Positions 60,509-64,000 of a stretch of 64,000 nt of DNA are shown here, one piece after another. Each line of letters opens with the position of its first letter. The stretch's first letter is position 1. The notes under the pieces were generated by a model. The model saw nothing but the letters and a program-made list of their open reading frames with translations, was not told where the DNA came from and made no database searches. Made by a program: the position numbers and the translations under genes. Source of the stretch: a bacterium UBP2_UBA2255 (GTDB lineage: Bacteria > Edwardsbacteria > AC1 > EtOH8); contig DDXR01000073.1 in the NCBI GenBank assembly GCA_002347565.1, positions 1-64,000 of the forward strand. Reading direction: 5' to 3'.

Positions 60509-61297
60509 TCATCTCGTCCTTTTTCGGGCGAAAGCGTTGAGGATCACTGTAGATCTCGCTTTCAGCACCGTGTAATCCCGCGGGCCGATCTCGTCCTCGT
60601 TTTTCTGGCTGATCGGCGAAAGCTCGTTCAAGGCCGCCATGATCCTGGTGTCAACCTTGTCCGGGACGTACGACAGCAGATCCTCGGCTGTGGGCGCGAT
60701 GATTGAGACCATGTCGTACAGCCGGGCCTGGCCGGCCAGCTTGTACCCCCTGGCCGAGTATCCCAGGCTGTAGTACCAGATGGCGTCGGGCCCCAGCTTT
60801 TCCTCGAGGTTGTCCTGGATGGTGCCGGACAGCTTGTCCAGCGCCGCCCCCAGCTCGTCAATGCCGCCTGCATGGAAGGCGGCCGTCACTTCCTCCAGGT
60901 CGGCCCGGGTCTCGTCGGCGATGCCCGCGCCGCGCAGCATCCGTCCCAGGCGCTTGAAGTAGGCGGCCATCCGCTTCTTGCCGGCAGGCGTCTCGGCCTT
61001 GGCCGGGGTGTAGACCGCCTTGCCCATCAGCTCCATCATCACGGTTCCGCAGTAGAAGCACATCCGGGCCCTGTTCTTCTCCAGCAGGGCCCCCTCGGCC
61101 AAGTCGGGGTCCTCGACCTCGACCGTCTCACCCACGGCCCGCGTCTGGTCACGGTTGGCCGCGTCAATCTTGCCGATCACCGTCTTGATGCCCTTGACCC
61201 GCAGTGCTGAAACCTGGGGTTTGGCCTGCGCCACGGCCAGTCCCCCCGCCACCGCCAGGCAGGTCAGTATTGCCAGCGCGATCCTGCTGAGCCTCAT
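60509..61297 (-). CDS. exported protein of unknown function
   Basis: This 262-residue protein has a signal peptide (residues 1-25, ending AVAQAKP). The body is helical and contains one CFYCG motif near residue 80, which could be a redox or haem site, although CxxCH is absent. A long helical section (EEVTAAFHAGGIDELGAALD) follows. GGAGGCGG precedes the ATG, and a promoter lies 50-80 bp upstream. I do not recognise a family. It is likely periplasmic. Confidence 0.75.
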   Translation of the reverse strand: MRLSRIALAILTCLAVAGGLAVAQAKPQVSALRVKGIKTVIGKIDAANRDQTRAVGETVEVEDPDLAEGALLEKNRARMCFYCGTVMMELMGKAVYTPAKAETPAGKKRMAAYFKRLGRMLRGAGIADETRADLEEVTAAFHAGGIDELGAALDKLSGTIQDNLEEKLGPDAIWYYSLGYSARGYKLAGQARLYDMVSIIAPTAEDLLSYVPDKVDTRIMAALNELSPISQKNEDEIGPRDYTVLKARSTVILNAFARKRTR

Positions 61298-61348
61298 AAT
61301 GCCGCCTCCAATTCTGATCGTTGAGCGCTGTTCTCTTACCGTAACCGA

Positions 61349-61377
61349 ACTTTACACTATTTTATGGAAATAATCAA
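61349..61377 (-). promoter_or_regulatory. promoter of the exported-protein gene
   Basis: On the minus strand TTGATT (61377-61372) and TAAAGT (61354-61349) are 17 bp apart. The 113 bp between here and the CHAT gene stop are GC-rich and hold no other feature I can name. Confidence 0.5.
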
Positions 61378-61490
61378 GGGGCGGGGGTATTTTCCTTGCC
61401 CCGTTCCCCCGGGGACAGTCCTTCAGGCCAGCGCGGGCCGCAGCCGTGCCGATGCCGGCCGCCGCGGCATCACGGTCCGACTGCGCGGCT

Positions 61491-64000
61491 TCACCTGCCA
61501 TAGTAGACGAACGGCGCCCAGAAGTACGGATTGTGCCAGTTCTCGCCCGCGATCGCGCCGGAGATGAATCGGCGCTTGACCTCGGCGATCGCCCGGTGGT
61601 AGGGCAGGCCCTGCTCCTTAACCAGACGGTAGACGCCGACCATGAACCGCATCGTGCTCTGGTCGGACACCTGCCAGAGAGAAACCGACAGGCCATTGGC
61701 CCCGGCCAGCAGGAAGGCCTGCGTCAGGCCGACCACTCCCTCCCCTCCGTAGATCTTGCCCAGGCCGGTCTCACAGGCCGACAGGTTGACCAGGTCGGCG
61801 CGCAGCTCCAGTCCGGCTACCTCCGGCACCCGCAGGTAGCCGTCCTCCCCTGCGTGCGGCTGGTCAAACTGAGACAGCACCACTGCCGATAGCTCGGGCC
61901 GCGCCAGATCGACCAGGCCGTGGGTGGCGAAATGGATAACTTTGTAATCCCGTAAACCGCCGTCCGCCGACAACTGCTTGATCCGGGATTCCTCGACGTC
62001 TGCGCCGGTGAACACCACCGCCTGACCCATGATGTCCTTGATCATCATGACCTCGACCTTGGTCCCGGGAAGGTTGCGCCAGCCGGACGACCGCTCTTCC
62101 GACGGGCCCCGGTTCGTCTGCTCGTCCGCCTGCAGGCGCCGGTATTCTGCATCGGCTGCCGCCATCTCCCCGGGGTATGACGCCGCCTGGTACACCGCCC
62201 CGCCGAACGCGATCAGCGGTTCACGATTGGCGTCGTACCGCCTCGTCCCGATGATGTCGGCCACCGTCAATGACTGGGCGTAACGGATCGAGTATTCCTG
62301 CGCCAGATACCTGGAATCCGGTCGCAGCATGGTCTCGAACGGGACGAAGCCGAGGATGCCGTCGGGCAGGATGATCAGGTCGTCCCTGCCGGCGAGATCC
62401 TTCTCCAGCGGCGCCAGCAGAAAATCGTACAGGGCGCGCGACGCGATCTGGAAGTTCTCCAGGTTCCTGCCTTTCAACCGGGGGCGGGTCAGCAGGTAGC
62501 GGTAGAAATTGACCACCCGCTCAAAGTTCTCCCGCTCACGGGCGTGCCCGGACAGGTCCACGCCGTCGCCGGCCTTGGCGGCCGCTTGTTCCGTCACGGC
62601 TTCCAGCGTGTCCAGGGCGTTGCGGATGGCCGCGCCGCAGCTGCGGTCGATCGCGCTGTCGGCTGCCGCCTTGTCCAGCAGCACGCTGCGGATGCCGGAG
62701 GATGTCATCACCACCGCCAGCGGCCGGTCGAGCTCGATGCCGGAGTAGCATATGACGGCTGTGCCGGATCCGAGGGTCCTCTGCCATTGCTTGATCCCCC
62801 GGAAGGCGGTGCTCCCGCCACCCAAACGCTCGCCCAACTGTTCCACCAGGTACTTGGACCGCGACTGCTCAACGGCCTGCAAGGCCTCGGCCGGCTTGCC
62901 GGCGCTGTGGCCGGTCAGGGCCAGCCATTGATAAGCGGCCAGCTGGGTGGCCAGGTAATCGCGGCGGACGTCGCCGGATGCCGTGAGCCGGATCTTCTCG
63001 ATCAGCTCGATCGAGCGCTCGAAGTGCTTCCCAGCCTCGGCGTACTTGCCCCTGGCGTACGCCGTCCGCCCGAGATCGCCCAGCGTGGACGCGGCGGCGG
63101 GATCCTCTCCCAGTCGCTGCTGGATCGCCAATGACCTCAGGAATTGGCTGCGGGCCTGATCGAACCGGCCCCACGCCAGGTACACGCGGCCGATATGCCC
63201 GAGGTCCTGGGCGACGTTGCTTTCCCTGCCCAGCCGCAGGTCGGCCTGGCGGGCGCTCTCGAAATACTCGATCGCCCGGTCGTACGCACCAGCATCGAAA
63301 TACACCGAGCCGATATTGACCAGGTCCTTGCCGATGTTTCCGTCCTGCCCCAGCCGGCGGTCGATCTCCAGGGCCTGCCGGTAGTGCTCGACGGCCAGCT
63401 CGTGCCGTCCCGAGGCGCGGTAGACGCGGCCGATGTTCGACAGGTACGTTGGGATCAGCGCCTCCTTCCCCAGCGAACGGTCGATCTCCAGCGCCTGGCG
63501 GTAGTACTCGACCGCGCGGTCGTGTTTGCCCCAGGCGTCGTACACCCGCCCGATATTGTTCAGACGGACCGCCATGTCGGCCGTTTTTTCCAGACGGCGG
63601 TCGATGGCCAGCGCCTGCTCATAGAACGCCAGGGCCCGGTCGTACCTGCCGCGGGCGTCGTGGACCAGTCCGATATTGTTGAGGGCGACCGCCATGTTGT
63701 CTTCGTTTCCCATCCGATGGTTCAGTTCAAGCGCCTGCTGGAAGTGGCTGACGGCTTGGTCATACCTGCCCCAATCGTTGTAGACCATGCCGATGTTGTT
63801 GAGGCATACCGCCACCAGTTCCTCGGCTCCCATGCGCCGGCCGATCTCCAGCACCTGGCGGTAGTGCCCGATCGCCGAATCGTACTGGGCCTGGGCGTGA
63901 TGGACGACGCCGATTTCGTTGAGATCGTCCGACAAACCCTGGTCGTTGCCCAGTTCGCGGTCGATCGCCAGGGCCTGGCGATGGTGCGCGAGGGCTTCGG
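61491..64000 (-). CDS. TPR-CHAT protease-like protein (5' end outside window)
   Basis: The visible part is about 836 residues and continues past the right edge. The N-terminal region has at least eight TPR units of about 40 residues each (consensus LNNIGxVYxxxGxYDxAxxxYxQALEID). The C-terminal 300 residues form a CHAT (caspase-like) domain with the catalytic His in VIHFATHGLVD and Cys in NLSACETGLG. CHAT proteases are usually activated by bound partners or nucleic acid; TPR-CHAT proteins act in programmed cleavage in several bacteria, including type III-E CRISPR systems, but no CRISPR array or Cas gene is present here. The apparent start within the window is only an internal TTG. Confidence 0.9.
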   Translation of the reverse strand, partial: EALAHHRQALAIDRELGNDQGLSDDLNEIGVVHHAQAQYDSAIGHYRQVLEIGRRMGAEELVAVCLNNIGMVYNDWGRYDQAVSHFQQALELNHRMGNEDNMAVALNNIGLVHDARGRYDRALAFYEQALAIDRRLEKTADMAVRLNNIGRVYDAWGKHDRAVEYYRQALEIDRSLGKEALIPTYLSNIGRVYRASGRHELAVEHYRQALEIDRRLGQDGNIGKDLVNIGSVYFDAGAYDRAIEYFESARQADLRLGRESNVAQDLGHIGRVYLAWGRFDQARSQFLRSLAIQQRLGEDPAAASTLGDLGRTAYARGKYAEAGKHFERSIELIEKIRLTASGDVRRDYLATQLAAYQWLALTGHSAGKPAEALQAVEQSRSKYLVEQLGERLGGGSTAFRGIKQWQRTLGSGTAVICYSGIELDRPLAVVMTSSGIRSVLLDKAAADSAIDRSCGAAIRNALDTLEAVTEQAAAKAGDGVDLSGHARERENFERVVNFYRYLLTRPRLKGRNLENFQIASRALYDFLLAPLEKDLAGRDDLIILPDGILGFVPFETMLRPDSRYLAQEYSIRYAQSLTVADIIGTRRYDANREPLIAFGGAVYQAASYPGEMAAADAEYRRLQADEQTNRGPSEERSSGWRNLPGTKVEVMMIKDIMGQAVVFTGADVEESRIKQLSADGGLRDYKVIHFATHGLVDLARPELSAVVLSQFDQPHAGEDGYLRVPEVAGLELRADLVNLSACETGLGKIYGGEGVVGLTQAFLLAGANGLSVSLWQVSDQSTMRFMVGVYRLVKEQGLPYHRAIAEVKRRFISGAIAGENWHNPYFWAPFVYYGR

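Noticed and set aside
61491..64000. Type III-E CRISPR (Craspase) locus suggested by TPR-CHAT
   Set aside because: No Cas7-11-like gene and no repeat-spacer array are seen. TPR-CHAT proteins are common outside CRISPR.

Overview
The window is 64 kb of a compact, high-GC bacterial chromosome from a Gram-negative cell. It carries genes for lipid A acylation, LolA-like lipoprotein carriers, Omp85 and other beta-barrel proteins, a type IV pilus retraction ATPase, and several lipobox proteins. Gene order, the many TPR, HEAT and TolB-propeller proteins, a TPR-CHAT protease, DUF362 and DUF4919 proteins suggest an uncultured lineage near the FCB superphylum. That placement is inference; no rRNA gene is present to test it. 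Many genes overlap by 1-4 bases (ATGA, GTGA, TGATG), so most of the + strand reads as long translationally coupled operons.

Layout. 0-2.6 kb: tsaD, maf, mtnA. 2.8-11.4 kb: TPR protein, pepP-type peptidase, efp, pilT, comB, ftsK, two lolA-like genes. 11.6-15.9 kb: yajQ, an AT-rich orphan class III nucleotide cyclase, plsY, gpsA, pgeF, a MerR regulator. 15.9-16.1 kb: two tRNA-Pro genes. 16.3-22.5 kb: KimA-like transporter, GT2, DUF4919, surE, pcm, LOG-like, acylphosphatase, apt. 22.5-26.4 kb: a TamB-C-terminus-like protein, a 952-residue peptidase/propeller/barrel protein, rsmD. 26.5-36 kb: coaD, obg, HEAT, dprA, DUF4126, DUF362 ferredoxin, lpxL-like, mutL, miaA. 36-44.4 kb: transaldolase, a transketolase split by three unrelated genes, serA, a frameshifted envelope gene, DUF1015.

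44.5-53.5 kb: a minus-strand methyltransferase diverges from a second peptidase/propeller/barrel protein, followed by Omp85, a TPR membrane protein and a GH57 glycosidase. 53.5-55.2 kb is an AT-rich island with a CsgG-like lipoprotein, a Cys-rich miniprotein and a protein with a HEPN-type R-x4-H motif. The rest is on the minus strand: a decayed DUF3795 gene, leuS, a zinc-ribbon coiled-coil protein, holA, an exported protein, and a TPR-CHAT protein cut by the right edge.

Promoters of clear sigma70 type (TTGACA / TATAAT, 17-18 bp) recur. One divergent pair places the expected start site on the A of each ATG, which implies leaderless mRNAs. Four copies of a GTCATTCC-type palindromic repeat, two copies of another interspersed repeat, and a heptamer array inside leuS show an active small-repeat landscape. 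The best candidates for new biology are the two AT-rich islands, the paired outer-membrane peptidase/propeller/barrel proteins beside Omp85/TamB-like genes, and an intrinsic-terminator hairpin inside the GH57 coding region. No CRISPR array, insertion sequence, prophage or complete known defence system was seen.
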